From NCBI GenBank assembly GCA_024998705.1, contig JACOEF010000527.1:1-8479 (forward strand): a DNA stretch of 8,479 bases. Reading direction: 5' to 3'. The notes under the pieces are model-generated. The model was not told the origin of the DNA and did no database searches. It saw only the letters and a program-made list of their open reading frames with translations. The stretch's first letter is position 1, and each line of letters starts with the position of its first letter. Made by a program: the position numbers and the translations under genes. This stretch comes from Nitrospira sp. (GTDB lineage Bacteria > Nitrospirota > Nitrospiria > Nitrospirales > Nitrospiraceae). Below are positions 1 through 6,330 of this stretch, piece by piece.

Positions 1-225
1 CAGTTGCCGGTCGTGCCGTTCGAAATTCCTGATGGGGTGATGTTCGTCAAAGTCGATCCCACGACCGCGCTGCTCACCGACCAGGACGAACAGCATGGCA
101 CGGTGGAGCTCTTTACCAAAGGCACCGAGCCGACCAAGAGTGCCGGATCCAAAATCGATCCCACCGAGTTCTATAAACTGGACCAACTGCCGGACAGCGC
201 CCCGCCAGTTCCTGTGGAACCGTAA
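1..225 (+). CDS. Penicillin-binding protein 1A family, C-terminal end (partial)
   Basis: This is the 3' end of a gene that begins left of the window; 74 codons are visible and the stop is TAA at 223-225. The fragment contains a 'FEIPDGVMFVKVDPTTALL' segment followed by 'ELFTKGTEPTK'. This resembles the tail of class A PBPs (PBP1A/MrcA type), where a 'P-x-G-V-x-x-V-x-I-D-x-x-T-G' strand and a 'F-x-x-G-T-E-P' motif follow the transpeptidase domain. Class A PBPs polymerise and cross-link peptidoglycan in the periplasm. None of the catalytic motifs lie in the window, so the family call rests only on the tail. The last residues are proline-rich. The gene converges on the isc operon and has no visible functional link to it. 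A TTG at position 4 could be read as a start, but an in-frame continuation from upstream is far more likely. Confidence 0.65.
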   Translation, partial: QLPVVPFEIPDGVMFVKVDPTTALLTDQDEQHGTVELFTKGTEPTKSAGSKIDPTEFYKLDQLPDSAPPVPVEP

Positions 226-350
226 CCCCCGAACGCGTCGGTCTCCCTTCTCAGGTTTCACTAGGCAGACGGATGAGACCATACGGTGAGACCGCGATGC
301 GGTCGCGCTGATGTGGGAGATGTGATGAGAGGCGAACGTGCGGTCGGCCG

Positions 351-371
351 ATCAGGACTGAGAGTCCTGAT
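351..371. terminator. Perfect 9-bp hairpin spanning the iscX stop codon
   Basis: ATCAGGACT (351-359), a 3-nt loop GAG, then AGTCCTGAT (363-371) form a perfect inverted repeat. The minus-strand TGA stop of iscX (352-354) lies inside the stem. Neither strand shows a clear T-run after the stem, so it does not meet the classical Rho-independent terminator pattern. It sits at the end of the isc operon between convergent genes, so it may act as a 3'-end stabilising or attenuating hairpin for the isc transcript. Confidence 0.35.
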
Positions 372-564
372 ATTCTTCGTGCCAGGCCATCTGAATGGAC
401 TCAAGGGTTTTTTCGTTCGACTTCTTGGGGTCGTCTTTGAATTCTGGGAGAGCGACGATCCACGCATGCATGTCGGTGAAACGGACGGTCAGGGGGTCGG
501 TGGTCGGGTGGGCCTCCACCAGACGAATGGCGAGTTCTTCAGTATCACTCCACTTTAAATCCAT
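352..564 (-). CDS. iscX: IscX (YfhJ), ISC system accessory protein
   Basis: A 70-residue acidic protein matching the IscX family in length and motifs. It has 'LKWSDTEELAIRL' at the N-terminus, then 'DPLTVRFTDMHAWIVAL', then 'DDPKKSNEKTLESIQ' and the final 'AWHEEYQD'. E. coli IscX has the equivalent 'DPKTVRFTDMHQWI' and 'SNEKILEAI'. In E. coli IscX binds IscS at the IscU/frataxin site and modulates the rate of cluster assembly according to iron. It is the last gene of the operon, 13 bp after hscA. The start is supported by a GAGGA Shine-Dalgarno (plus-strand 571-575, 6 nt before the ATG). A perfect hairpin overlaps its stop codon. Confidence 0.95.
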   Translation of the reverse strand: MDLKWSDTEELAIRLVEAHPTTDPLTVRFTDMHAWIVALPEFKDDPKKSNEKTLESIQMAWHEEYQDSQS

Positions 565-577
565 CGCAGTTCCTCAT

Positions 578-2404
578 TCACTCTTGGGTAACTTCAGAGA
601 CCTTTTTGCCTTGGAGGCCCTGCTTGAGGGAGTCGTCCAGCATGGCCACGGTGAGGCCCTTGGCGGCCTGCTCAAGGTCAGCCATGCGCGCGCGGATGGC
701 ACGGGGATCGGTTCCATCCTTGGCAGTGGTTAGAGTTGCGACCGCAGCTCGAATGGTGTCGGCTTCTTCCGCGGAGACGAGGTGCCCGCCATCCGCCAAC
801 GATTTTTCGGTCGTTATGATCAGGGCTCCTGCATCAAGTCGGGCTTCGATGAGCTTGCGTGCACTGACATCGTCCGCGGCGAACTTAAACGAGTCTTCGA
901 TCATCCGCTCGACTTCTTGATCCGATAATCCGTAGGACGGTTTAACCTCGATCGATTGCGTTTCTCCGGTTCGCATGTCTTTGGCCATGACATTCAGGAT
1001 GCCGTTCGCATCGATTAGAAACGTCACTTCGATACGGGGAACACCAGCCGGCAGTGGCGGGACCTTGAGGCGGAAACGGGCCAGGCTGCGGTTGTCTTTC
1101 GCCAGCTCCCGTTCACCCTGCAGGATGTGAATGTCCACCCCGGTTTGGCCATCCACATAGGTGGTGAACATCTCTTTGGCGCTGGCGGGAATGGTGGTAT
1201 TGCGGCGGATCAAGCTGCTCATGACCCCGCCCATCGTTTCGATGCCTAAGGAGAGGGGCGTCACGTCCAGCAGCAACATATCTGTCGTGCCGCCGCTCAG
1301 GATATCGGCTTGTACCGCAGCGCCCAGGGCGACCACTTCGTCCGGATTCAGCTCGCAGTGCGGTTGTTTCCCGAAGAGGGTGCGTACTCGCTGTCGAACC
1401 AACGGCATGCGTGTTGAGCCGCCGACAAGCCCGACCTCGTCGATGTCGCCCGGCGCCAGCCCGGAATCGTTCAACGCCAGGCGGCAGGGGCCCAGCGTGC
1501 GCTCAACCAAAGCAGTGCAGAGCCCATCAAGTTGATCACGCGTGAGTTCTCGGGTGAACCGGCCTTTCCCGTCCGGCAGATCGAGGCTGGCGGTCGTCTT
1601 GAGTTCGCTGGAAAGACGAATCTTTGTGCGCTCGGCTTCGAGACGGACAGCCTGCATATGATCGGGATGCGTACTGAGGTCGAGCCCGTACTGTGCGCGG
1701 ATCTCTGCGAGGAACAGATCGGCAATCTGTTGGTCGAAATCGTCTCCGCCTAGATGGGTATCGCCGTTTGTGGCGAGCACTTCGAAGATCCCGTTTTTCA
1801 GCTTGAGGATCGAGATGTCGAAGGTGCCGCCGCCGAGATCGTAGACGGCGATGGTGCCCTGTGTCTTTTCCTGTAGTCCATAGGCAAGCGATGCCGCTGT
1901 GGGCTCATTAATGATGCGCAAGACTTCAAGTCCGGCAATCATGCCCGCGTCTTTTGTCGCCTGCCGCTGACTATCGTTGAAGTAGGCGGGCACGGTAATG
2001 ACGGCTTTGGTGATGCTTTCACCCAGAAACGCTTCAGCCCGAAGCTTGAGTTCCTTGAGGATCATGGCAGAGATCTGCGGTGGGGAGTACGACTTCTCCC
2101 CCAGCTGGATCCGGATGACGCCGCCCTTTTCTGTGAGCGTGTAGGGGAAGTAGGCCAGCTCGCCTTGGACGTCGGCCAGACTCTTGCCCATGAATCGTTT
2201 GACCGAATAGACCGTACGCTCGGGATTTCTCGTGAGATGTTCTTTTGCCGGATCACCGACAATCAGTCCGTTATCCGTCAGAGAGACGACAGAGGGGACC
2301 ATTGCGCGTTCATCCCGTGCCGAGATGACGCGGGGGATTCCATGGTCCATGTAGGCGACCAGAGAATTGGTAGTGCCGAGGTCGATGCCGACAATACGTG
2401 ACAT
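578..2404 (-). CDS. hscA: Fe-S protein assembly chaperone HscA (Hsp70 family)
   Basis: A 608-residue Hsp70-class protein, close to the ~616 residues of E. coli HscA and shorter than DnaK. The nucleotide-binding domain (residues 1 to ~370) has the phosphate-1 motif 'GIDLGTTNSLVA' (6-17), 'INEPTAASLAYG' (165-176), phosphate-2 'VYDLGGGTFDIS' (187-198) and the adenosine motif 'GLVGGSTRMPLV' (325-336). The interdomain linker and start of the substrate domain is 'LLLDVTPLSLGIETMGG' (377-393), followed by a beta-sandwich and a helical lid. HscA is the ATP-dependent partner of HscB; it binds LPPVK on IscU and promotes transfer of the cluster to acceptors in the cytoplasm. It follows hscB by 5 bp with no clear Shine-Dalgarno, suggesting translational coupling. 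Context and length favour HscA over DnaK. Confidence 0.95.
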   Translation of the reverse strand: MSRIVGIDLGTTNSLVAYMDHGIPRVISARDERAMVPSVVSLTDNGLIVGDPAKEHLTRNPERTVYSVKRFMGKSLADVQGELAYFPYTLTEKGGVIRIQLGEKSYSPPQISAMILKELKLRAEAFLGESITKAVITVPAYFNDSQRQATKDAGMIAGLEVLRIINEPTAASLAYGLQEKTQGTIAVYDLGGGTFDISILKLKNGIFEVLATNGDTHLGGDDFDQQIADLFLAEIRAQYGLDLSTHPDHMQAVRLEAERTKIRLSSELKTTASLDLPDGKGRFTRELTRDQLDGLCTALVERTLGPCRLALNDSGLAPGDIDEVGLVGGSTRMPLVRQRVRTLFGKQPHCELNPDEVVALGAAVQADILSGGTTDMLLLDVTPLSLGIETMGGVMSSLIRRNTTIPASAKEMFTTYVDGQTGVDIHILQGERELAKDNRSLARFRLKVPPLPAGVPRIEVTFLIDANGILNVMAKDMRTGETQSIEVKPSYGLSDQEVERMIEDSFKFAADDVSARKLIEARLDAGALIITTEKSLADGGHLVSAEEADTIRAAVATLTTAKDGTDPRAIRARMADLEQAAKGLTVAMLDDSLKQGLQGKKVSEVTQE

Positions 2405-2409
2405 AATGA

Positions 2410-3147
2410 TTAAGCGATCGTTGCGACGAGATCGTTAACGATGTTTTTGACGTAGGTGCGGTTGGAGAGGATATCCCGCATGTCCTTCAGAATGCGGCCA
2501 CGCTCGACGCGGGCCTGCTCGGTGACCTCGGCGCGATCCTGGAGCGCATCCCACCGGCTGAACAGCTGTTGCAGCTGGGCTTCCATGTCCCGTTGCCGTT
2601 GCTCAAGTACGGCACGATCCGCGTGGAGTTTCGTGCGGAGAGTAGACGCATGTTCGGAGGCGCGTTCGCTGGCGCGGAACTCATCAAGCGTGTCCTGCAG
2701 GTCGAGAATCTCTTCGAAGAGATCGGCCGGCGGTGTCGTCCGGATATCTTTCACGGAGCCGGCTTCGAGGTCCAAGAGGTATTCGGCTCGCTGAATCGGA
2801 TCCCGCAAGGTACGATAGGCGGTATTCAGCATGGCTGAGTTGCCGAGGCTGATGGTCTGCTCCGCATCGCTTTTGTTCTGGTAAAAGTCCGGATGGAATG
2901 CGCGGCTTAATTCGTAGAACTTGGTTTCCAGCGTCTGTGGGTCGAGGGCGAGGCGTCGGGGCAGCCCGAAGCAGGTGAAATAATCCAGATCTTTTGAGAC
3001 CGGTTGGACCTTCACGCAACGATCGCAAAAGTATTCTCCAGCCATTTCTGACTGGCAATGCCAACACATGCTGCGAGCCATCTGCAGCTCGCGTCGATCG
3101 TCGGTGTTCTCGCATCGGTCATCGGTGCTATGGGTATGTGCGTTCAT
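2410..3147 (-). CDS. hscB: Fe-S assembly co-chaperone HscB with N-terminal four-cysteine domain
   Basis: A J-domain co-chaperone of HscA that brings IscU to the chaperone. With the ATG at 3147 it has 245 residues, against ~171 in E. coli. Residues 54-120 form the J domain ('LDYFTCFGLPRRLALD', the HPD tripeptide at 85-87, 'NTAYRTLRDPIQRAEYLL'). Residues ~140-245 form the C-terminal helical IscU-binding domain. The first ~50 residues contain CWHC (28-31) and CDRC (41-44), a probable zinc-binding knuckle like that of eukaryotic HSCB and absent from E. coli HscB. The reading frame is open upstream to 3384, but that part lies over iscA and reads as low-complexity shadow. Starts at 3147 or 3081 both keep the Cys motifs; neither has a strong Shine-Dalgarno. 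I chose 3147 because it begins 14 bp after the iscA stop. Confidence 0.9.
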   Translation of the reverse strand: MNAHTHSTDDRCENTDDRRELQMARSMCWHCQSEMAGEYFCDRCVKVQPVSKDLDYFTCFGLPRRLALDPQTLETKFYELSRAFHPDFYQNKSDAEQTISLGNSAMLNTAYRTLRDPIQRAEYLLDLEAGSVKDIRTTPPADLFEEILDLQDTLDEFRASERASEHASTLRTKLHADRAVLEQRQRDMEAQLQQLFSRWDALQDRAEVTEQARVERGRILKDMRDILSNRTYVKNIVNDLVATIA

Positions 3148-3161
3148 GGACTGTCGTTCGC

Positions 3162-3533
3162 TCAGGCTGAAAAAGATTCCCCGCAGCCGCATGTCTTGTT
3201 GGCGTTGGGGTTGACGAATTTGAAATTCCCGCCCATCAGGTCCTTCTGAAAATCGAGCTGGGTGCCCTGCAGGTAGATGGCACTCTTGGCATCCACAATG
3301 ACCTTCACGCCGTCGAATTCGTACACCTGATCGTATTGGCCGATCTTGTCGTCGAAATTGATGGTGTAGCTCAGGCCGGAGCAACCGCCGCCCTTGACGC
3401 CAAGACGGAGACCGCCTTCTTCGAGGCCTTGGACATTAATGAGCCGCTTCACTTCTTTGAGTGCTGCGTCGCTCAGGGTGATGACCGGGGCTTGAGTTTC
3501 CGCCTTCGTGGCAGGGGCCGTGGTGGGGTCCAT
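3162..3533 (-). CDS. iscA: A-type Fe-S carrier protein IscA
   Basis: A 123-residue HesB/IscA/ErpA family protein. The three conserved cysteines are present: C51 in 'GGGCSGLSY' and C115/C117 in 'KTCGCGESF' near the C-terminus. A-type carriers receive clusters from IscU, or bind iron, and pass them to apo-proteins. The first ~15 residues, rich in Pro, Thr and Ala, are an extension beyond the ~107-residue E. coli IscA. The start is supported by a strong GGAAGGAG Shine-Dalgarno (plus-strand 3540-3547, about 6 nt before the ATG). It lies 19 bp after iscU. ErpA is a close relative; its place inside the isc operon favours the name IscA. Confidence 0.93.
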   Translation of the reverse strand: MDPTTAPATKAETQAPVITLSDAALKEVKRLINVQGLEEGGLRLGVKGGGCSGLSYTINFDDKIGQYDQVYEFDGVKVIVDAKSAIYLQGTQLDFQKDLMGGNFKFVNPNANKTCGCGESFSA

Positions 3534-3552
3534 AGTGCGCTCCTTCCTGTCG

Positions 3553-3936
3553 TTACTTCGAGTCGGCTTTCTTTTGATAGTCGGCGAGGGCCGCTTTGAT
3601 GGCGTCTTCAGCCAGCACGGAACAGTGAATCTTCACAGGGGGCAGATTCAATTCTTGTACGATATCGGTGTTCTTGATTTTGCCGGCTTCCTGCACCGTT
3701 TTGCCCTTAAGCCACTCGGTGGCCAGGCTGGAGCTGGCGATGGCAGAGCCGCACCCGAAGGTCTTGAACTTGGCGTCTACGATCGTGTCGTTTTCGACTT
3801 TGATCTGTAGTTTCATGACATCGCCGCATTCCGGCGCCCCAACGATGCCGGTTCCGACCCCGTCTTCTTCTTTCTTGAAACTGCCCATATTGCGGGGATT
3901 GTTGAAGTGGTCAACGACTTTTTCGCTATAGGCCAT
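3553..3936 (-). CDS. iscU: Fe-S cluster assembly scaffold IscU
   Basis: A 127-residue protein, the standard IscU length. The cluster ligands are all visible: C37 and D39 in 'PECGDVMK', C62 in 'FGCGSAIASS', and H104-C105 in 'KIHCSVLAEDAI'. The HscA recognition motif LPPVK is intact at residues 98-102, which fits the co-encoded HscA/HscB pair. IscU accepts persulfide sulfur from IscS and iron, builds [2Fe-2S] clusters and releases them through the chaperones. The start has a strong GGAGGA Shine-Dalgarno (plus-strand 3941-3946, 4 nt before the ATG). It lies between iscS (43-bp gap) and iscA (19-bp gap). It is unlike SufU, which lacks LPPVK. Confidence 0.97.
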   Translation of the reverse strand: MAYSEKVVDHFNNPRNMGSFKKEEDGVGTGIVGAPECGDVMKLQIKVENDTIVDAKFKTFGCGSAIASSSLATEWLKGKTVQEAGKIKNTDIVQELNLPPVKIHCSVLAEDAIKAALADYQKKADSK

Positions 3937-3979
3937 GGTGTCCTCCGAAATTTATCGCATACGAGCGTAATGATTCAGG

Positions 3980-5197
3980 TTAATGGGCTGCCCATTGCAC
4001 GGACTTCAGATCGATGCCTTCCTTTGCCATTTCATACAACGGCGACATTTCTCTCAGTTTCGTCACGGTTTCGATAATTCGCTTTCCGGCGTAGTCCACT
4101 TCTTCGTCGAGCGTGAAGCGCCCCAGGCCGAATCGAATGGAAGAATGCGCGAGTTCTGCGCCCACACCTAAGGCGCGCAACACATACGAGGGCTCCAGGG
4201 TTGCCGATGTGCAGGCCGAACCGGAAGACAGGGCGATTTCTTTGCAGCCCATTAGTAACGACTCGCCTTCGACATAGGCAAACGAGATATTGAGATTGTG
4301 CGGGAGACGTTCTGTCGGATGGCCGTTCAGGTAAACGTCTTCCAGCGCCTTGGTGATGGTGGCATGGAGGCGGTCGCGCATGACGGACAGCCGCGCGGCA
4401 TCGGCGGCCATTTCCTGCTCGCACAGCTCGCAGGCTTTTCCGAAGCCCACGATCAACGGCACAGGCCGGGTCCCGGAACGCATGCCGCGCTCATGTCCGC
4501 CTCCATCCATTTGAGCCGCAATGCGGACGCGGGGATTCTTTTTTCTGACGTACAGGGCGCCGACGCCCTTGGGGCCATAGATTTTATGCGCACTGAACGA
4601 CATCAGATCGATTCCCATGTCCTGGACATCGATCGGGACTTTCCCGACGCCCTGAGTCGCATCGCAATGAAACAGAATGCCCTTTTCCTTCGCGATCTTC
4701 CCGATTGCTTTGACCGGGTTGATGGTGCCGATTTCGTTATTGGCGAACATGACCGAGATCAAGATGGTCTTGTCGGTGATGGCGTTGCGCACATCTTCGG
4801 GGTTGACCATGCCGAACTTATCGACCGGGAGATAGGTGACCTTGACGCCGCGTTTGGCTTCGAGTGTTTTGGCCGTGTCCAGCACCGCGCGATGTTCGGT
4901 AGACGACGTAATGATGTGATCGCCCTTCTCGTGATACATCTCGACGACGCCTTTGAGCGCCAGATTGTTCGATTCCGTTGCGCCGCTGGTGAACACGATT
5001 TCCTTGGCATCCGCATGGATGAGCTTGGCGATCTGTTTCCGCGCCGTTTCGACGCCCTCTTCGGCGTCCCATCCGAACGCGTGGTTGCGGCTGGCGGCGT
5101 TCCCGAACTTTTCCGTGAAATAGGGCAACATTGATTCCAACACCCGGGGATCCATCGGGGTGGTCGAATGGTTATCCAGGTAAATCGGGAACTTCAT
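3980..5197 (-). CDS. iscS: Cysteine desulfurase IscS
   Basis: A 405-residue class V PLP-dependent aminotransferase-fold enzyme. It converts L-cysteine to L-alanine with a persulfide on its active-site cysteine. Visible residues include the N-terminal '[16 protein letters not shown]', H102 in 'STEHRAV', the PLP lysine K205 in '[11 protein letters not shown]', and catalytic C329 in the mobile loop '[17 protein letters not shown]'. The C-terminal tail '[21 protein letters not shown]' matches the housekeeping IscS tail that docks IscU. These features make it group I IscS rather than SufS. The start ATG overlaps the iscR stop by 4 bp (ATGA) and has an AAGGAG Shine-Dalgarno inside iscR (plus-strand 5205-5210). 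It therefore may be translationally coupled to its regulator. Confidence 0.97.
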   Translation of the reverse strand: MKFPIYLDNHSTTPMDPRVLESMLPYFTEKFGNAASRNHAFGWDAEEGVETARKQIAKLIHADAKEIVFTSGATESNNLALKGVVEMYHEKGDHIITSSTEHRAVLDTAKTLEAKRGVKVTYLPVDKFGMVNPEDVRNAITDKTILISVMFANNEIGTINPVKAIGKIAKEKGILFHCDATQGVGKVPIDVQDMGIDLMSFSAHKIYGPKGVGALYVRKKNPRVRIAAQMDGGGHERGMRSGTRPVPLIVGFGKACELCEQEMAADAARLSVMRDRLHATITKALEDVYLNGHPTERLPHNLNISFAYVEGESLLMGCKEIALSSGSACTSATLEPSYVLRALGVGAELAHSSIRFGLGRFTLDEEVDYAGKRIIETVTKLREMSPLYEMAKEGIDLKSVQWAAH

Positions 5198-5673
5198 CGC
5201 TCGACTCCTTGTTGTTCCGTCGCGACGGATTGAATGGTGATGAGTGGGGTGCCCCCCATCATATCTTGCAAGGTCATATTGTTCAGGAGCTGGTAAATAC
5301 TGCTCTGGATTTTCAACAGTGGGGTCCGGATGTTACAGTGCTCGCGCTGCATGCAGGCATCGCCGTCTTTTTCGTGTGAACAGTCCATGATGCCGAGTGG
5401 CCCTTCCAGGCTTTCGAGTACCTGGGCAATCGTGATCTCGCGAGGATTCTTGCCGAGCAGATAGCCGCCCTTGGGGCCGTTATGACTCTCGATGATCCCA
5501 CTCTTGGAGAGGGTTTGGAGGACTTTGGCAAGTAACTCCACCGGAATGTGATATTCCTCGGCGATTTCCTTTGTGTTTACTACGCGAGCTTGGGCCACAT
5601 CGCCGTATTGGTTGGAGGCGATGTGCTGGAGTGCCATCAACCCGTAGTCAGCTTTTTTCGATAATTTCAGCAT
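5194..5673 (-). CDS. iscR: Rrf2-family Fe-S sensing transcriptional regulator (IscR-like)
   Basis: A 159-residue Rrf2-family regulator, first gene of the isc operon. The winged helix-turn-helix lies at residues 1-75 ('[19 protein letters not shown]', '[29 protein letters not shown]', then the wing '[10 protein letters not shown]'). A dimerisation helix begins near 120. Three cysteines follow '[12 protein letters not shown]': C98, C107 and C113. In E. coli IscR the ligands are C92, C98, C104 and H107, spaced 6 and 6 with the His three residues after the last Cys; here the spacing is 9 and 6 and R116 occupies the His position. This pattern recalls SUF-type Rrf2 regulators. It probably binds a [2Fe-2S] cluster and represses its own operon when clusters suffice. 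The Shine-Dalgarno is weak (AGGG, about 5 nt before the ATG). Confidence 0.88.
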   Translation of the reverse strand: MLKLSKKADYGLMALQHIASNQYGDVAQARVVNTKEIAEEYHIPVELLAKVLQTLSKSGIIESHNGPKGGYLLGKNPREITIAQVLESLEGPLGIMDCSHEKDGDACMQREHCNIRTPLLKIQSSIYQLLNNMTLQDMMGGTPLITIQSVATEQQGVER

Positions 5674-5680
5674 GGCCCTA

Positions 5681-5710
5681 TTGCCGATCCTTCAAGTCGG
5701 AGACTATAAT
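5681..5710 (+). promoter_or_regulatory. Candidate promoter of fdx
   Basis: TTGCCG (5681-5686) and a perfect TATAAT (5705-5710), 18 bp apart, form a sigma-70-like promoter reading toward fdx. Its -10 box overlaps the iscR -10 box on the other strand, so the two promoters would compete for polymerase. It implies an unusually long leader of roughly 160 nt before the fdx start. Confidence 0.4.
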
Positions 5711-5731
5711 GATCTACGATCAAATCAGTCG
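5703..5731 (-). promoter_or_regulatory. Candidate promoter of the isc operon
   Basis: On the minus strand TATAGT (plus 5703-5708) is a good -10 box about 30 bp upstream of the iscR ATG, giving a short leader. The expected -35 position (plus ~5726-5731, CGACTG) matches the consensus poorly. That would fit a promoter whose activity depends on a bound regulator. Position is inferred from sequence only. Confidence 0.35.
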
Positions 5732-5735
5732 TACA
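5713..5735. promoter_or_regulatory. 23-bp imperfect dyad, candidate IscR/Rrf2 operator
   Basis: TCTACGA (5713-5719) and TCGTACA (5729-5735) are inverted repeats matching at 6 of 7 positions, with a 9-bp spacer. The dyad covers the -35 region of the iscR promoter and the expected start point of the divergent fdx promoter, a natural place for one dimeric regulator to control both. Its overall length is like that of Rrf2-family operators, but it does not closely match the E. coli type 1 IscR consensus. No binding is shown. Confidence 0.35.
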
Positions 5736-5792
5736 AAAGGTATCATGTGGTCTTTGGGCCTGTCAAGCGAGCGGAGGGGCGGAGAAGCAAGA

Positions 5793-5870
5793 ATGTCAGT
5801 CTCTGGAGGCTGGTGGGTGATACGGAAGCCACGCGATACATGGCGCCACATGCATGACAAAAGGGGTTAA
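5793..5870 (+). CDS. Possible 25-aa leader ORF upstream of fdx
   Basis: A short open frame in the fdx leader: ATG at 5793, stop TAA at 5868-5870, ending 5 nt before the fdx ATG. A GGAG Shine-Dalgarno (5781-5784) lies 8 nt before its ATG. The product would be basic and contain three tryptophans ('MSVSGGWWVIRKPRDTWRHM' and five more residues). The fdx Shine-Dalgarno lies within its last codons, so translation could affect fdx initiation. It resembles no family I know and may be chance. Confidence 0.2.
   Translation: MSVSGGWWVIRKPRDTWRHMHDKRG
5861..5866 (+). promoter_or_regulatory. Ribosome binding site of fdx
   Basis: AAGGGG lies 9 nt before the ATG at 5876 and fixes the fdx start there. This start gives the ferredoxin about 20-25 extra N-terminal residues compared with E. 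coli Fdx. Confidence 0.6.
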
Positions 5871-5875
5871 GCAAC

Positions 5876-6292
5876 ATGGGTGGGACAAATCCCTATATTG
5901 AAAAGGCAGACGTGGAGCTGCCGCAAAAATCTTATACCGTGACCTTCATTTTCCCCGACAAGACGGAGAAGAAAGTTGAGGTACAACCGGACAGGATTCC
6001 GTACGGTCCTACGGGCCTGCCGGGAAGTATTCTCGACATTGCGATGGGCAATGGGATTGACCTGGAACATGTGTGCGGTGGCGTCTGTGCCTGCTCCACA
6101 TGCCATGTCATGGTGAAGAAAGGCCTGGAGACCTGCAATGAGGGGACGGATGACGAGTTCGACCAGTTAGACGAAGCGCCTGCCACGACATTGCAATCCC
6201 GGCTTGGTTGCCAATGTGTGCCGAATGGAACGGTGGAAATCGTGGTCGAAATTCCTGCCATCAACAAGAATCTGGCGAAAGAGGGGCACTGA
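5876..6292 (+). CDS. fdx: ISC-type [2Fe-2S] ferredoxin
   Basis: A 138-residue adrenodoxin-class ferredoxin, against ~111 in E. coli. The cluster ligands are C67, C73 and C76 in 'CGGVCACSTCHV' (C-x5-C-x2-C) and C112 in 'SRLGCQCV'. C71, the extra conserved Cys inside the loop, is also present. The end 'VVEIPAINKN' matches the 'VVEIP' strand of ISC ferredoxins. In the ISC system Fdx delivers electrons to the IscS/IscU complex during cluster formation. Unusually, fdx is not between hscA and iscX but divergent from iscR, sharing a 202-bp control region. About 20-25 extra N-terminal residues precede the first beta strand ('YTVTFIFPDKTEKKVEV'), and C87 and C114 are additional cysteines. It converges on a flavoprotein reductase 38 bp away. 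Confidence 0.93.
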   Translation: MGGTNPYIEKADVELPQKSYTVTFIFPDKTEKKVEVQPDRIPYGPTGLPGSILDIAMGNGIDLEHVCGGVCACSTCHVMVKKGLETCNEGTDDEFDQLDEAPATTLQSRLGCQCVPNGTVEIVVEIPAINKNLAKEGH

Positions 6293-6330
6293 CGGCAAAC
6301 AGATCGAGTGCGGGGCTTGCAAGGGTCGTA

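Noticed and set aside
290..304. GACCGC-GAT-GCGGTC hairpin in the convergent spacer as a terminator
   Set aside because: The stem is only 6 bp and no T-run follows on either strand. It could be chance in GC-rich DNA.
3148..3384. N-terminal extension of hscB to an upstream ATG at 3384
   Set aside because: These 79 codons overlap iscA in another frame and read as Arg/Gln-rich shadow. HscB proteins do not have such a region, and ATG at 3147 fits the operon spacing.
4298..5134. 278-codon open frame on the plus strand
   Set aside because: It lies wholly antisense to iscS, whose catalytic residues are all present. The translation has no recognisable motifs; it is a codon-bias shadow.
5841..5856. 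Adjacent short palindromes TGGCGCCA and CATGCATG before fdx
   Set aside because: Each is a common 8-bp palindrome without a matching promoter geometry. Not enough to call an operator.
5709..5870. 53-codon ORF starting at the ATG inside the fdx -10 box region
   Set aside because: Its ATG overlaps the predicted -10 box, so the transcript would start after it. Only the shorter 25-codon version has a plausible ribosome site.
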